Shown one piece after another: positions 1 to 8,665 of a DNA stretch of 25,634 bases. The DNA is taken from positions 12,029 to 37,662 of the forward strand of contig DITN01000076.1 of assembly GCA_002422865.1 (NCBI GenBank). The letters run 5' to 3'. The DNA is from Bacteroidetes bacterium UBA6183 (lineage in GTDB: Bacteria; Bacteroidota; Bacteroidia; UKL13-3). The notes beneath the pieces were generated by a model that saw nothing but the letters and a program-made list of their open reading frames with translations, was not told where the DNA came from and did no database searches. Position 1 is the stretch's first letter. Each line of letters begins with the position of its first letter. The translations under genes and the position numbers were made by a program.

Positions 1-1750
1 AAAAATTTAGAAGTAACGAATCAACAAATTGGTTTTGAGTTGCACTTAGTGTGGCTATTTTTTCAAATGCTGATCCAGGAGCACTGCGCCAAACAATTAC
101 ACTATCAGCAACAGCTACTCCGTTAACTTCGTAATTGTTCCAATACAATGTATCATAGTTATTGCGCACCAACATGCTGTTGTATGATTTACTGCTATCC
201 AACACCGACTCGTTATTACAATAATCGGTTGTGGTGATTTTGTATTTGTATGCGTAGTTACTTAAAAAAGTATTGTTGCTATCTAAAAATCTTGTTGCAT
301 TGCTGTCATTAATAGTTGCCATTTTTTGATACTGGTTTAACGAATCATACGAACGGTAAATATGATAACTCTTAACCTCAGCACCTTGTTCCTTCTGCCA
401 TTGTAGTATAATTTTTCGATGCGTTAAAGAATCGTAAGTTACACCACATAATTGTTGCACATAAGGTTGTTTTACTTTTAAATCAACACTTTTGTTTGTC
501 TCGCATCCGGCCTTTTGTGTTATTACAGTTAAGGTTAAAGTGGTATCAATAGTGGCATTGAAGGTTGTATTTATTTGGGTTGAATCACCAAATATTGCCC
601 CTCGCCAAAGTGCAGTGTAATCAGGTCCGTTAACCACAGCATTTAATTGATTTAAACCAGGGCAAACCTTTATTTGATTAAGTAAACTTATTTGGTTGTA
701 AGGTTGAGTATGGATGTTGGCCTCAATCAAACTGCCGTTTACATACGAACTATCCGGCCATAAAAAGGGTATGTATGCATTGCTATCGGCTACATATAAA
801 AAACCGTAGTCTGCTTGCGGACTGGTGGCACCACAATTGGTTTGCGGATAAGAATTAACCACGGCATCGTAGGGCAAATTGGTATTGTTTTGTTTTACTT
901 CAAAATCGTATGCTTTACCAAAACCAAAACGTGCATTAGGTTTGATTAGCACAGTATCACCCATACAAACAAAAAATGTATCTGGGTTAATTTGCCACTC
1001 AAAATGATTAGAAAATGCATTGGAATTACCTCCTAAACAGCTTGTCACTTTTTTTGAATAAACAAGGTAGGGATCATTTTTAAGTAAAGGTAAAATACCG
1101 AACGAATAAATGTAATTGGCCTTATTCCAACACGAGGCAGTTGTATATTTTACGGCTCCCGTTCCATATTCATCAATAGCCGCCATCATCGTTAATGAAT
1201 CATCACCCATATTGCTAAAATCAATCACCACCATCACATCATCATTTTGGGTGTTAAATGTTTTGGGTAATCCCGAAAAATTAAAATTGGCCCAACTAAA
1301 GTTCCCCCCGTTTGGATCGGGTAAAAGATTTATACTACCTAAACTATACGTTTCTTGGTAAATAACAGTTGAAGGAGCATTTTTTAACCTTCGTCCACAA
1401 AATATGGTGTAACTTGACGAGTCGTTGTTGCAAATAGGTGCCCCATCCGTTTTCATCAATTTTACAGTAATATTTCCTGCTGTGCCCACCACTTGCAAAC
1501 GATTTAAAGCCAATGCCACCCCATAACAAGAATAGGTTTGTAAGGCGCTTATCGTATCACACACCCCAATTGCTGTGGCTAGTTGTTCTATATCGGAAGT
1601 AATGTTTATGCCCACACTTTGAACCTGCGTTAAAAAATTAGAGCGGTGTAATCCATCTGTATAAAATTTATCAGTTGGGTAAAGCCATTGGGCCTTTACT
1701 TGCAAATAAAAAGCAAACACAACAACAATAAGTGTAACGATTTTTTTCAT
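1..1750 (-). CDS. Large secreted protein with fibronectin III-like region, C-terminus beyond the window
   Basis: The frame is open from an ATG at 1750 to the left edge (about 583 codons) with no stop, so the 3' end is missing. The first ~20 residues form a signal peptide (Lys-rich start, hydrophobic VVVFAFYLQ, cleavage after VKA before QW). The mature part is rich in Asn, Thr, Ser and Tyr with scattered Cys, as in Bacteroidota surface proteins. A fibronectin III-like segment lies around residues 430-515 (motifs ILQWQ, YHIYRSYDSL, YKYKITTTD). Bacteroidota proteins of this build usually end in a T9SS sorting or gliding-motility-associated C-terminal domain. That would lie outside the window, so T9SS export is inference. 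No catalytic motif was recognised and the function is unknown. A candidate promoter box lies 25-32 bases upstream. Confidence 0.85.
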   Translation of the reverse strand, partial: MKKIVTLIVVVFAFYLQVKAQWLYPTDKFYTDGLHRSNFLTQVQSVGINITSDIEQLATAIGVCDTISALQTYSCYGVALALNRLQVVGTAGNITVKLMKTDGAPICNNDSSSYTIFCGRRLKNAPSTVIYQETYSLGSINLLPDPNGGNFSWANFNFSGLPKTFNTQNDDVMVVIDFSNMGDDSLTMMAAIDEYGTGAVKYTTASCWNKANYIYSFGILPLLKNDPYLVYSKKVTSCLGGNSNAFSNHFEWQINPDTFFVCMGDTVLIKPNARFGFGKAYDFEVKQNNTNLPYDAVVNSYPQTNCGATSPQADYGFLYVADSNAYIPFLWPDSSYVNGSLIEANIHTQPYNQISLLNQIKVCPGLNQLNAVVNGPDYTALWRGAIFGDSTQINTTFNATIDTTLTLTVITQKAGCETNKSVDLKVKQPYVQQLCGVTYDSLTHRKIILQWQKEQGAEVKSYHIYRSYDSLNQYQKMATINDSNATRFLDSNNTFLSNYAYKYKITTTDYCNNESVLDSSKSYNSMLVRNNYDTLYWNNYEVNGVAVADSVIVWRSAPGSAFEKIATLSATQNQFVDSLLLNF

Positions 1751-1774
1751 GAGTTTAGTTTAGTGTGGTTTTAC

Positions 1775-1782
1775 CGAAAGTA
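1775..1782 (-). promoter_or_regulatory. Candidate promoter -7 box (TACTTTCG)
   Basis: On the minus strand this reads TACTTTCG, one mismatch from the Bacteroidota consensus TAnnTTTG. A TTGG, resembling the -33 TTTG, lies 19 bases upstream. It sits 25-32 bases before the ATG of the large secreted protein. Short degenerate motifs arise by chance in AT-rich DNA. Confidence 0.35.
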
Positions 1783-2032
1783 ACCAACAAAAACTTAAAT
1801 ACCAATTTTGAATCACCTCATGGAGCATGAAATGGTGTCTAAATTCAACCCATGTGTACTAAAAAAATAGACGACATGTAGTAAAAACTACTCACTTTGA
1901 AAGTATTCCAATCCAAGCACAAACATAAATCATTATATAACAGCACATTAAATCATAAATTTACCAATAATTTAAGTTTGGCACTGTTTTTATTAATATA
2001 GCTGTACAATACTTTTTTTCATTGATAAAATC

Positions 2033-2078
2033 AAAAAAGCCGGCAGTGATATTGATTACCACTGCCGGCTTGTTTTTT
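2033..2078 (-). terminator. Strong hairpin terminator, probably bidirectional
   Basis: A perfect 12-bp stem (2037-2048 with 2060-2071, core GCCGGCAGTG) encloses an 11-base loop. It is flanked by six A on the left and seven T on the right, so each strand has a U-run after the hairpin. It follows the stop of the minus-strand HTH gene at 2112, the obvious transcript to end here. Confidence 0.85.
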
Positions 2079-2111
2079 TAAAATAAATTAACGCTAACTT
2101 TTATCAGTTAA

Positions 2112-2327
2112 TCAAATCTTTTCTCTTGACTCAACGTCTATTAAATAAAGTAAAGAAACATTCATTGCATTGGCAACTTTCAAAAGGGTGTTGTATGAAG
2201 AATTACATGGATTACGTTCAATTTGTCCATACGCAGATGCACTAATATCACATTTTTCGGCAATTTCACTTTGTGTTAGTTCTGATTCTTCACGTATTGC
2301 CCTCATTCTATTTGATAATTTTTTCAT
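2112..2327 (-). CDS. Small Cro/C1-family helix-turn-helix regulator
   Basis: This 71-residue protein is essentially one HTH_3 (XRE) DNA-binding domain. The region LTQSEIAEKCDISASAYGQIE (roughly residues 17-37) gives helix 2, the turn and the recognition helix, followed by the usual LLKVANAMNVSLLYLI helix. There is no sensory or dimerisation extension, which is typical of small phage-like or toxin-antitoxin-like regulators, but no toxin partner is visible. It lies 78 bases downstream of the S74 gene on the same strand and ends before a strong terminator. Target operators are unknown. Confidence 0.85.
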   Translation of the reverse strand: MKKLSNRMRAIREESELTQSEIAEKCDISASAYGQIERNPCNSSYNTLLKVANAMNVSLLYLIDVESREKI

Positions 2328-2405
2328 TCGACAATAAGTTTTTATAGTTTCGTCTATTTCAAAACAACTTCCATAACTTAAAATAATTTATAGTGTATTA
2401 ATGAT

Positions 2406-3514
2406 TTATTTTGTCAAAATCATCTTGTAATAACCGACTTCATTGTTATCAACTATAAGGGAATAATAATATACACCAGCTACAAGTTCAGCCGCTTTTA
2501 TTTCTACAGATCCTTTACCACTAGTATTTATTGGATAAGATAGAATCTGGTTGCCCTGAGTATTGTAAACAAATAATTTAGCACTTTTAAAATCAGCTTG
2601 AATTTCATAAGAAATTGTAGTGCTAACATCAAATGGATTAGGTGTGTTTGGGAATAAAGTTGATTTATGCACTTTATTTTCTTTTACACCCGAAGCCAAT
2701 GAGCTAGTACCTGTTTTTCCTCGTTTCTTTAACATAGTATCTGTAAGACTGTCTTTGTTATTATAACCATCAGATGTAATAACTCCTGGACAGCAAAGCG
2801 ATAAATTATTAGCCAACAATTCAATTTGTAATTGTTGAGTTTTAATTGCTTCAACCAACAATGGGATTATTTCATCGTAGTCAATTGCTTTAATAGTTGA
2901 ATTTTTTCCGTTCTCTATACTAATCGTTAGATTGGGAACCACACTCTCTAATTCTTGCGCAATAAATCCAAAATGCAATCTATCATTACCTGCAACATCT
3001 AATGTAGCCTGATCACAACTGTCTCCGCAGAAAGCCTCAGGTATGAAATTATATTGAACACCACGTAGCTGCTTTACAATATCTAGTGCATTACTTAAGT
3101 CCTGAATATCTTTTTTAATGCTTAAATCAGAAGATCGAATGAATGAGGAAGCATAACTTGTACCAAAAGAGGTTGTAAATGTATTATGTGATTTACCCAA
3201 AATAGTTATCCAATGTTTAGCAAATCCATAATTACTTTTACTTGCAGAAACCCAAACCCAATCCCTTACGTCTGAGGTGAACGCTTCGTGATTAACGGTT
3301 AACGCTAAAGTATTAACAGCTTGGTGTTAAAGCGAGCCAATGGATAAATCTTAGAAAGGTTTTGTTCAGTTTCACCGATAAGAACCCATGCGGATGGATC
3401 GGTTTTCCTGCTTAAAACAACATTTCCTCCTGTAACGACTTTAATCTGGGCCTGTAAGGTAAATGTAAAGTTTAGGCAAAAGGCCAGTGATAGAATTAAT
3501 TTTTGTTTGTTCAT
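2406..3514 (-). pseudogene. Secreted S74 intramolecular-chaperone protein with T9SS sorting domain, interrupted by a frameshift
   Basis: Two open frames form one gene. The 5' frame (ATG at 3514, stop codon at 3305-3307, 69 codons) encodes a signal peptide ending in QAQ. The second frame is open from just after a stop at 3327-3329 to 2406. Read through, it continues with NHEAF, DVRDWVWVS and YGFAKHWIT before the TTG at 3200, so the coding sense extends well upstream of that codon. The frames overlap only at 3308-3326, where one base appears gained or lost. The C-terminal part holds a peptidase S74 (endosialidase-type) intramolecular chaperone domain: SSDLSIKKDI with the Ser-Asp/Lys site, then HFGFIAQELESVVPNL and DYDEIIPLLVEAIKTQQ. 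It ends in a T9SS type A sorting domain (NTPNPFDVSTTISYEI to GVYYYSL). Joined, it would be about 368 residues. It may be a true pseudogene or a sequencing error. No canonical slippery heptamer lies in the overlap. Confidence 0.8.
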
Positions 3515-3670
3515 AATTAGAGTTTATTGAATAATATTTTTAGTTGAGTTTTTGCAATATTCTAAATCCAACATTAATGAGTATAATGTATTTAATGGTT
3601 AGATTACCTAACAAACACTTAAACATTTTTCACATCAATCGAACTGTCTAAGCAAAAGCATTAGCCTTGA

Positions 3671-4210
3671 TTAATAAGGTAAAAATACAGCAGGGGTATT
3701 ACCTGTATAATACAGGTATACGATACCTGGACAAGTTTGACAACGATAGCTAGATGTCTTAGGAAAAACATATCCTTCTATATTGCCCGAAAGTTTATTG
3801 TATTTACCATGAAAGGTATAATCAGAATAAACAATTGTATCATTTTTAGCATATCGTGCTATTTTACAAACAATACTATCATTGTTATGAGTTTGAACTT
3901 CTATAGTGTCATAACAATATACGATACCTGATGGGTCTTCATATTCAGTTGTACGCAAATAAACAGTATTCTCTTTATTAAGACTTTTCAATCCGAAAAA
4001 TTCTCTACTACTCGGACTAGCTCCGCCAAAATAGGGTTGTTTGTTATCATCAAGGCTATCTAAAATCGCCACTTCAAAAACCCAACGCGGTGTAAAAATT
4101 CCATTTCTAGTTAAGTTCACCCGCCCGTTTATCTTCAATTCATCATCTTGGTTACATGCACAAAGTAATGATAACAGCAAAATCATGAATACTAAATAAT
4201 TGTTTTTCAT
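3671..4210 (-). CDS. Putative surface lipoprotein of unknown function
   Basis: This 179-residue protein starts with a hydrophobic leader and a lipobox (LCAC), giving lipidated Cys19. The residues after it, NQDDE, resemble the Bacteroidota lipoprotein export signal (acidic residues just after Cys) and suggest display on the cell surface; that is inference. The mature part is probably beta-rich, with many Tyr, Thr and Asn and a Cys pair in RCQTCPG near the C-terminus. No domain was recognised. It starts 6 bases after the stop of the upstream family 16 glycoside hydrolase gene, so the two are almost certainly co-transcribed. A role in binding or presenting the polysaccharide that enzyme cuts is possible but unproven. 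Confidence 0.75.
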   Translation of the reverse strand: MKNNYLVFMILLLSLLCACNQDDELKINGRVNLTRNGIFTPRWVFEVAILDSLDDNKQPYFGGASPSSREFFGLKSLNKENTVYLRTTEYEDPSGIVYCYDTIEVQTHNNDSIVCKIARYAKNDTIVYSDYTFHGKYNKLSGNIEGYVFPKTSSYRCQTCPGIVYLYYTGNTPAVFLPY

Positions 4211-4216
4211 AGCTTG

Positions 4217-5419
4217 TTATCTGGTTGTTACTTGCAAATACATTTGTGTGTTGTCGTCTATCTCAAAACCTTCATCCAATATTATGTTTTCATCCGCTCT
4301 CAGCAAAAGATTAGTTCCTGTTGCAACTTTTGTGGTTAAACCACTTCCACCTATGGTAATATTTAATCTTTTATCGTAACCCAAGGTGCTATTGCTGTAG
4401 TTTGAAGTAGATATAAATAAGGGAGTTGGATTAGGATTAGCAGCAAACTCATAAAACCTATAATAATCAATTTCGTACTTAAATGGGAAAACGGTTTGCG
4501 CTAAAATGGCCAAATTTTCCGTCATTCCATTATTTAAATACGCGTTCATGGGTAACAGTTTACCTTGTTCAAAATTTAAACTCCCAACTTCATTTCCATC
4601 TACATAAAAGGAAACATAATCCTTTTGCCACTCAAAACCAATAACATGAAATTGTCCATCGGCAAAACTCACCGGATAATTTAATGGTGCTTTATAATCT
4701 TCTGGGTCTCGCCAACCAATTAAACCATATTGAACATTCTGCGTTCGTCCATTATTTCCATTTATCTGATCAAAATGTATGTTTGGTGCAAAACAATAGT
4801 CATTATTGTTAAAAGGGTCTTCAGCCTCGTAGTTATCCACCTGCTCAAAAACATCAATTTCGCCATAGCCGTAAGTATTTTCAGGTAATTTGGGATGATC
4901 GGAAAAAAACCAAAAACTTGGGGCAACGCCTCTGGTTTTTTCGCGTTGGTTGTGGTAATATGGAAACCTTACCCTAACTTCATAAAAACCGAAAGATGTT
5001 TGTGCATCACTAATTAACATGCCATTAGTATAATTAAAAGATTGCAGAGTAGGTGCGCCCTGGTTACCCCAACAATTGCCACAAGGCCAAGGGTATTGCC
5101 CTGGTTGATATTTGGCAATAATCTCACAAACACCATTGGTTACTTCTATGTTGCTGCCATCATCCGTAAAAATTGACTGAGGATAAACCGGAAGCCAATT
5201 GGTAGCTGCACTCGAAAACATTTTATTACCATTTGTCTCTATAAAATGCCATTTGTTTTCTATTTGGCTTACCACCTGACTGTGAGTGCCGGTGTAATTA
5301 AACTCGTCAGATACATTGGTGTTTAAAATCCAGTGTTGGTCGCCATTTAGTGGTGTTTGGGCTTTAGCTTGGAGCTTAAAGAAAAAAGCCAAACTTAATA
5401 GAATCAGGATATTTTTCAT
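4217..5419 (-). CDS. Secreted glycoside hydrolase family 16 protein
   Basis: This 400-residue protein has a signal peptide (cleavage near KAQ, residue 21). Residues ~30-325 form a GH16 (laminarinase/carrageenase-like) jelly roll. The active-site signature is GEIDVFE with E187 (nucleophile), D189 and E192 (acid/base), in the family pattern ExDxxE. Supporting pieces are FGFYEVRVRFPYY before it and FHVIGFEWQKDYVSFYVDG after it. GH16 enzymes cleave beta-1,3 or beta-1,4 glucans and galactans; which substrate cannot be told here. The tail (~330-400), ending in NIILDEGFEID, resembles the beta-coathanger modules found before T9SS anchors in Bacteroidota, but no complete sorting domain is visible. A small lipoprotein gene follows after 6 bases. 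Confidence 0.85.
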   Translation of the reverse strand: MKNILILLSLAFFFKLQAKAQTPLNGDQHWILNTNVSDEFNYTGTHSQVVSQIENKWHFIETNGNKMFSSAATNWLPVYPQSIFTDDGSNIEVTNGVCEIIAKYQPGQYPWPCGNCWGNQGAPTLQSFNYTNGMLISDAQTSFGFYEVRVRFPYYHNQREKTRGVAPSFWFFSDHPKLPENTYGYGEIDVFEQVDNYEAEDPFNNNDYCFAPNIHFDQINGNNGRTQNVQYGLIGWRDPEDYKAPLNYPVSFADGQFHVIGFEWQKDYVSFYVDGNEVGSLNFEQGKLLPMNAYLNNGMTENLAILAQTVFPFKYEIDYYRFYEFAANPNPTPLFISTSNYSNSTLGYDKRLNITIGGSGLTTKVATGTNLLLRADENIILDEGFEIDDNTQMYLQVTTR

Positions 5420-5493
5420 AGGACTATTAACTTGCTAAACAAATATATAACCAAAAATCCTATATAATCAACAAGTTATAGCTTGTTTTTTTA

Positions 5494-6015
5494 TCAATGT
5501 CCAACCACATCAATTTTATAATATTCTCCAATTTTTCGTCTTGGTTTAGTTGGCCAAAAGGCACTTTCTACTAAACCGTTGGCTATGCCTAAAACAGCAC
5601 CGGCAGGAATTGCCCACAGAACAGCTTGGGTAGTATTTGCTGTATTGTTTACAATAAACTCAACGGTGGGTACCACTTCCAACATGGTAACAAATAACAT
5701 GGTCATGTTTTTATTGTAAACGTATCTCCCTTCTTTTCTAATGCTCACTATTTTATTGATGGGCATTTGGTAAAACCTGGGCTTCATTTCATCAATCATA
5801 CCAACCCTAAAAGTAAATAGGCTATCATTAACATTTATTAATGTGGCATGTAAGCCTCTTGCTGTGCCTGATGAATCCAAAAAAGAAAAAGTAAACGGAT
5901 CTCCGGGAAGTATGGTGGTAATTTTATTGTTCTTAATCTTTGTCAGTTGAATTCCCGTTTGTGCATCAACCTTTAGCACAAAAACAAGTAAGCATAAACT
6001 AAGAATATATTTCAT
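5494..6015 (-). CDS. Exported protein of unknown function
   Basis: This 173-residue protein has a signal peptide (cleavage near VDAQ, residue 19). Residues ~20-95 look like a small beta-rich domain (ILPGDPFTFSF, LFTFRVGMID), followed by a basic stretch. Residues ~104-155 are hydrophobic with two possible membrane segments, including AVLWAIPAGAVLGIANGL. The end is basic and Tyr-rich. I do not recognise the family. It lies 14 bases downstream of the OmpA-family lipoprotein gene on the same strand and is probably in its operon, which fits an envelope role. Confidence 0.7.
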   Translation of the reverse strand: MKYILSLCLLVFVLKVDAQTGIQLTKIKNNKITTILPGDPFTFSFLDSSGTARGLHATLINVNDSLFTFRVGMIDEMKPRFYQMPINKIVSIRKEGRYVYNKNMTMLFVTMLEVVPTVEFIVNNTANTTQAVLWAIPAGAVLGIANGLVESAFWPTKPRRKIGEYYKIDVVGH

Positions 6016-6029
6016 ACAGCAGTTATTGG

Positions 6030-6881
6030 TTAATTGCCATCTAAAATTTGTGCGATTTCGTCTAAGTTAGGAGTTACAATAATCTCTATACGTCTGTTTT
6101 TTCTGCGTGCTTCGGCAGTAGGTGCGGCATCTAAAGGCCAATACTCAGCCCTACCGGCTGCAATAAAACGCTCGGGAGCTACTTTACCGGCATTACTCAT
6201 CCACCTGATAACAGATGTTGCACGCAACACACTAATGTCCCAATTGTCTTTAAATGCTTTGCCTTTGTAGGGTATATCATCGGTATGACCTTCAACTGTC
6301 ATTATAGTAGTTGGATCTTGGTTTAATACATTGGCAATTTCAAGTAAGGCTGTTCGTCCTTCGGGGTTTACATCCACTTTACCCGATTGAAACAATAAAC
6401 GTTCATCTAAAGAAATGTATACTTTACCACCCACCACATGCACATTAACGCCCTTATCGGCAAAACCCAACAAAGCTTGTTGCAAACGATTGCGGGTTGC
6501 ACGCATCATAGAATCTTTACGAAACAATACGCCTTCCAACTCTGCAACTTTACTTGCTGATAAAGTAAGTTTACTTGATTGAGCGGTTAACTCATCGCGC
6601 AAACGTTTTCTTTCCGCTTCTAAGCGTGCTTTATCAGCATCACTTTTATTCATACTCGACCTGCAAACAGAATCGATGTAGGCTGAGTCTCTTCTAATTC
6701 TGTCTACTTCGGCCAACAAAGCATAGATACGTTTATCGCTAATGTTATTTTTACCTTTAATCAATTGATACTGGCTATCGGTATAAACCCATAGGGCGTA
6801 CATATCGTTGTACTTACGTTTTGATACACAAGAAGCGAGGGTAAAAATTGCTAAACAAGTAATAATTATTTTGATGCGCAT
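6030..6881 (-). CDS. OmpA-family peptidoglycan-associated lipoprotein
   Basis: This 283-residue lipoprotein has the lipobox LASC (lipidated Cys18). Residues ~60-125 form a charged alpha-helical, probably coiled-coil, linker. Residues ~145-275 form an OmpA/MotB-type peptidoglycan-binding domain. Its signatures are LLFQSGKVDVNPEG, TVEGHTDDIPYKG, and RRKNRRIEI with the conserved Arg; the Asp and Arg that hold diaminopimelate are present. The likely role is to tie the outer membrane to the cell wall. A MotB-like architecture could also suggest a motility part, but there is no N-terminal transmembrane stator segment. A good promoter box lies 22-29 bases upstream of the ATG, so it can be transcribed separately from the RNase G gene. 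Confidence 0.9.
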   Translation of the reverse strand: MRIKIIITCLAIFTLASCVSKRKYNDMYALWVYTDSQYQLIKGKNNISDKRIYALLAEVDRIRRDSAYIDSVCRSSMNKSDADKARLEAERKRLRDELTAQSSKLTLSASKVAELEGVLFRKDSMMRATRNRLQQALLGFADKGVNVHVVGGKVYISLDERLLFQSGKVDVNPEGRTALLEIANVLNQDPTTIMTVEGHTDDIPYKGKAFKDNWDISVLRATSVIRWMSNAGKVAPERFIAAGRAEYWPLDAAPTAEARRKNRRIEIIVTPNLDEIAQILDGN

Positions 6882-6902
6882 AACTAGGTTTTGTTATACC
6901 AT

Positions 6903-6910
6903 CAAAGATA
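6903..6910 (-). promoter_or_regulatory. Promoter -7 box (TATCTTTG) of the OmpA-family gene
   Basis: The minus strand reads TATCTTTG, a perfect match to the Bacteroidota -7 consensus TAnnTTTG, 22-29 bases before the ATG at 6881. The -33 region is T-rich (TTTC) rather than a clean TTTG. Confidence 0.5.
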
Positions 6911-6997
6911 AATGTTTATGCTAAAAAGGAAAGGGAAATTTAAACCTTAGTCAATTAAATAGCTCCTTGAGTGAAGCACTTAATTAAACAATTAGGA

Positions 6998-8569
6998 TCA
7001 AGTAGATATTTCTTCGCCTTGCGCGTTTATAAAACGGTACTCACCAAAATGCATGGCATTAATTGGTTTGATGCGTATCCAACGTTTATATGTCCAAAGC
7101 CACTTAAAACGTATTGAGCCTAAAAAACCTTTGGTGAAATAAGCATACAAATACGGATGTACTTCAATGGTGATTGAGCCTTTCATATTCATATTTTGAA
7201 GGAAATATTTCAACCTGTTTTCTATCTCATCTGCAATAACAATGCTATTGGTTATTTCACCGGTACCATCGCAAGTAGGGCATTTTTCTGTTGTAACAAC
7301 AGTCATTTCGGGGCGCACACGCTGACGTGTAATTTGTATTAACCCAAAAGGACTCATAGGCAAGATTTTGTGCTTTGCCCTGTCTGTTTTCATTTCATCT
7401 TTTAAACGTTCGTAAACCAAACGTTTATTACCGGCCGTTTTCTGGTCGATAAAATCAACCACAATAATACCGCCCATATCGCGCAACCTCAGTTGGCGGG
7501 CAATTTCGGCTGCTGCTTCAAGATTTACTTTAAGTGCATTTTCATCTTGGTTAATGTCTTTACCTACAATGCTGCCACTATTTACATCAATCACATGCAA
7601 TGCTTCGGTGTGCTCAATAATTAAATATGAGCCACCCATAAAGTTTATTTCTTTACCAAACGCACTTTTAATTTGTTTGTCGATACCGTAATGTTCGAAA
7701 ATGGATTGTTTTCCGGTGTGTAGTTTTACAATCTTCTCTAACTCGGGCGCCTTCTTTTCGATGTAAGTTTTGATGGAGTTCATCAAAAAATTATCGTTTA
7801 CATAAATTCCGGTGAAACCATCATTTAGTAAATCGCGCACCAAAGTTAACGTACGTTCACTTTCACCTAAAATTTTCTGACCCGGAACTGCTGTTTTTAA
7901 TTGAGTACATAAATGTTCCCAACGTTTCATCAAATCTTTTAAATCGTTTTCAAGCTCTTCAACACTCTGGCCTTCGGCAACCGTACGTACAATCACACCA
8001 AAATTGGCAGGCTTAATGCTTTGCACCAATTTTTTTAAGCGTAGACGTTCTTCGGTTTTAACAATTTTTTTGGAGATGGAAACAACACCATCAAAAGGCA
8101 TAAGTACCACGTAACGTCCGGCTAAAGAAAGTTGCGAAGTTAAACGTGGACCTTTATTAGAAATGGGTTCTTTGGTAACCTGCACCACAACTTGTTGAAG
8201 ACGTTGCAGTACCTGATTAATTTTTCCCGTTTTTTCAATGTCGGGTTCATTTAATTTGGCTTCAGGCCACACATCAGCGTGGGGATTGTTGCGTAAAATT
8301 TTGGTGTGTTTTACCAACGATTTTACCTGAGGCCCAAGATCAAGGTAATGTAGAAATGCATCTTTCTCGTGCCCTACATCAACAAAAGCAGCATTCAGTC
8401 CCGGCATCAGTTTATTTACTGTGCCCAGATAAACATCACCAACAGCGAAACTATTATCCGCTTTTTCGTGATGTAGTTCAATGAGTTTTTTGTCTCTTAG
8501 CAGCGCAATTTCAACCCCACCATTCGCATGACTATTTATTACCAGTTCGTAGCTCACAATTTTTAACAC
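6998..8569 (-). CDS. rng: Ribonuclease G (RNase E/G family)
   Basis: This endoribonuclease matures rRNA and decays mRNA in the cytoplasm. The protein (523 residues from GTG at 8569) has an S1 RNA-binding domain at ~40-125 (GDVYLGTVNKLMPGLNAAFVDVG). The RNase E/G core follows, with VRDLLNDGFTGIYV, the metal-binding Asp motifs EALHVIDVNSG and GGIIVVDFID, and the zinc-link CPTCDGTG. Length fits RNase G (~490-520) without the RNase E scaffold tail. An in-frame GTG at 8557 gives a start VSYELVIN that matches the usual MSKELIIN-like N-terminus, so 8557 may be the true start. Neither has a Shine-Dalgarno sequence. It is last in the HU-TPR-COX24-rng series, with a possible hairpin just upstream. Confidence 0.95.
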   Translation of the reverse strand: MLKIVSYELVINSHANGGVEIALLRDKKLIELHHEKADNSFAVGDVYLGTVNKLMPGLNAAFVDVGHEKDAFLHYLDLGPQVKSLVKHTKILRNNPHADVWPEAKLNEPDIEKTGKINQVLQRLQQVVVQVTKEPISNKGPRLTSQLSLAGRYVVLMPFDGVVSISKKIVKTEERLRLKKLVQSIKPANFGVIVRTVAEGQSVEELENDLKDLMKRWEHLCTQLKTAVPGQKILGESERTLTLVRDLLNDGFTGIYVNDNFLMNSIKTYIEKKAPELEKIVKLHTGKQSIFEHYGIDKQIKSAFGKEINFMGGSYLIIEHTEALHVIDVNSGSIVGKDINQDENALKVNLEAAAEIARQLRLRDMGGIIVVDFIDQKTAGNKRLVYERLKDEMKTDRAKHKILPMSPFGLIQITRQRVRPEMTVVTTEKCPTCDGTGEITNSIVIADEIENRLKYFLQNMNMKGSITIEVHPYLYAYFTKGFLGSIRFKWLWTYKRWIRIKPINAMHFGEYRFINAQGEEIST

Positions 8570-8580
8570 GTGTGTTTAAA

Positions 8581-8610
8581 AACAGCAAACCGCCCAGCAA
8601 TGAACGGTTT
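8581..8610 (-). terminator. Possible weak terminator or attenuator before rng
   Basis: AAACCG (8605-8610 on the minus strand) can pair with CGGTTT (8587-8592) over a 12-base loop, and GCTGTTTTT follows on the minus strand. It lies between the COX24-like gene and rng, so it could reduce read-through into rng. The stem is only 6 bp. Confidence 0.35.
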
Positions 8611-8665
8611 ACCATTAAGATCTTTTGAATAAAAAAGATGTTTGTAATACAGCGTTTAAGAAAAC

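Larger units (their letters stand above)
1751..2111. other. Intergenic region, non-coding apart from the terminator
   Basis: These 361 AT-rich bases separate the 5' end of the large secreted-protein gene from the 3' end of the HTH gene. They hold the candidate promoter at 1775-1782 and the hairpin terminator at 2033-2078. I see no coding frame, RNA gene or repeat in the rest. Confidence 0.6.

Noticed and set aside
1116..1361. Forward open frame (81 codons) inside the large secreted-protein gene
   Set aside because: The opposite strand is open for more than 580 codons with a signal peptide; this is its shadow.
3305..3329. Programmed ribosomal frameshift in the S74 gene
   Set aside because: The overlap (CACCAAGCTGTTAATACTTT on the minus strand) contains no canonical slippery heptamer and no obvious downstream structure; mutation or sequencing error is simpler.
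5460..5493. Terminator hairpin (ACAAG/CTTGT with T7) before the GH16 gene end region
   Set aside because: The T-run lies on the plus strand while both flanking genes are on the minus strand, and the stem is only 5 bp.
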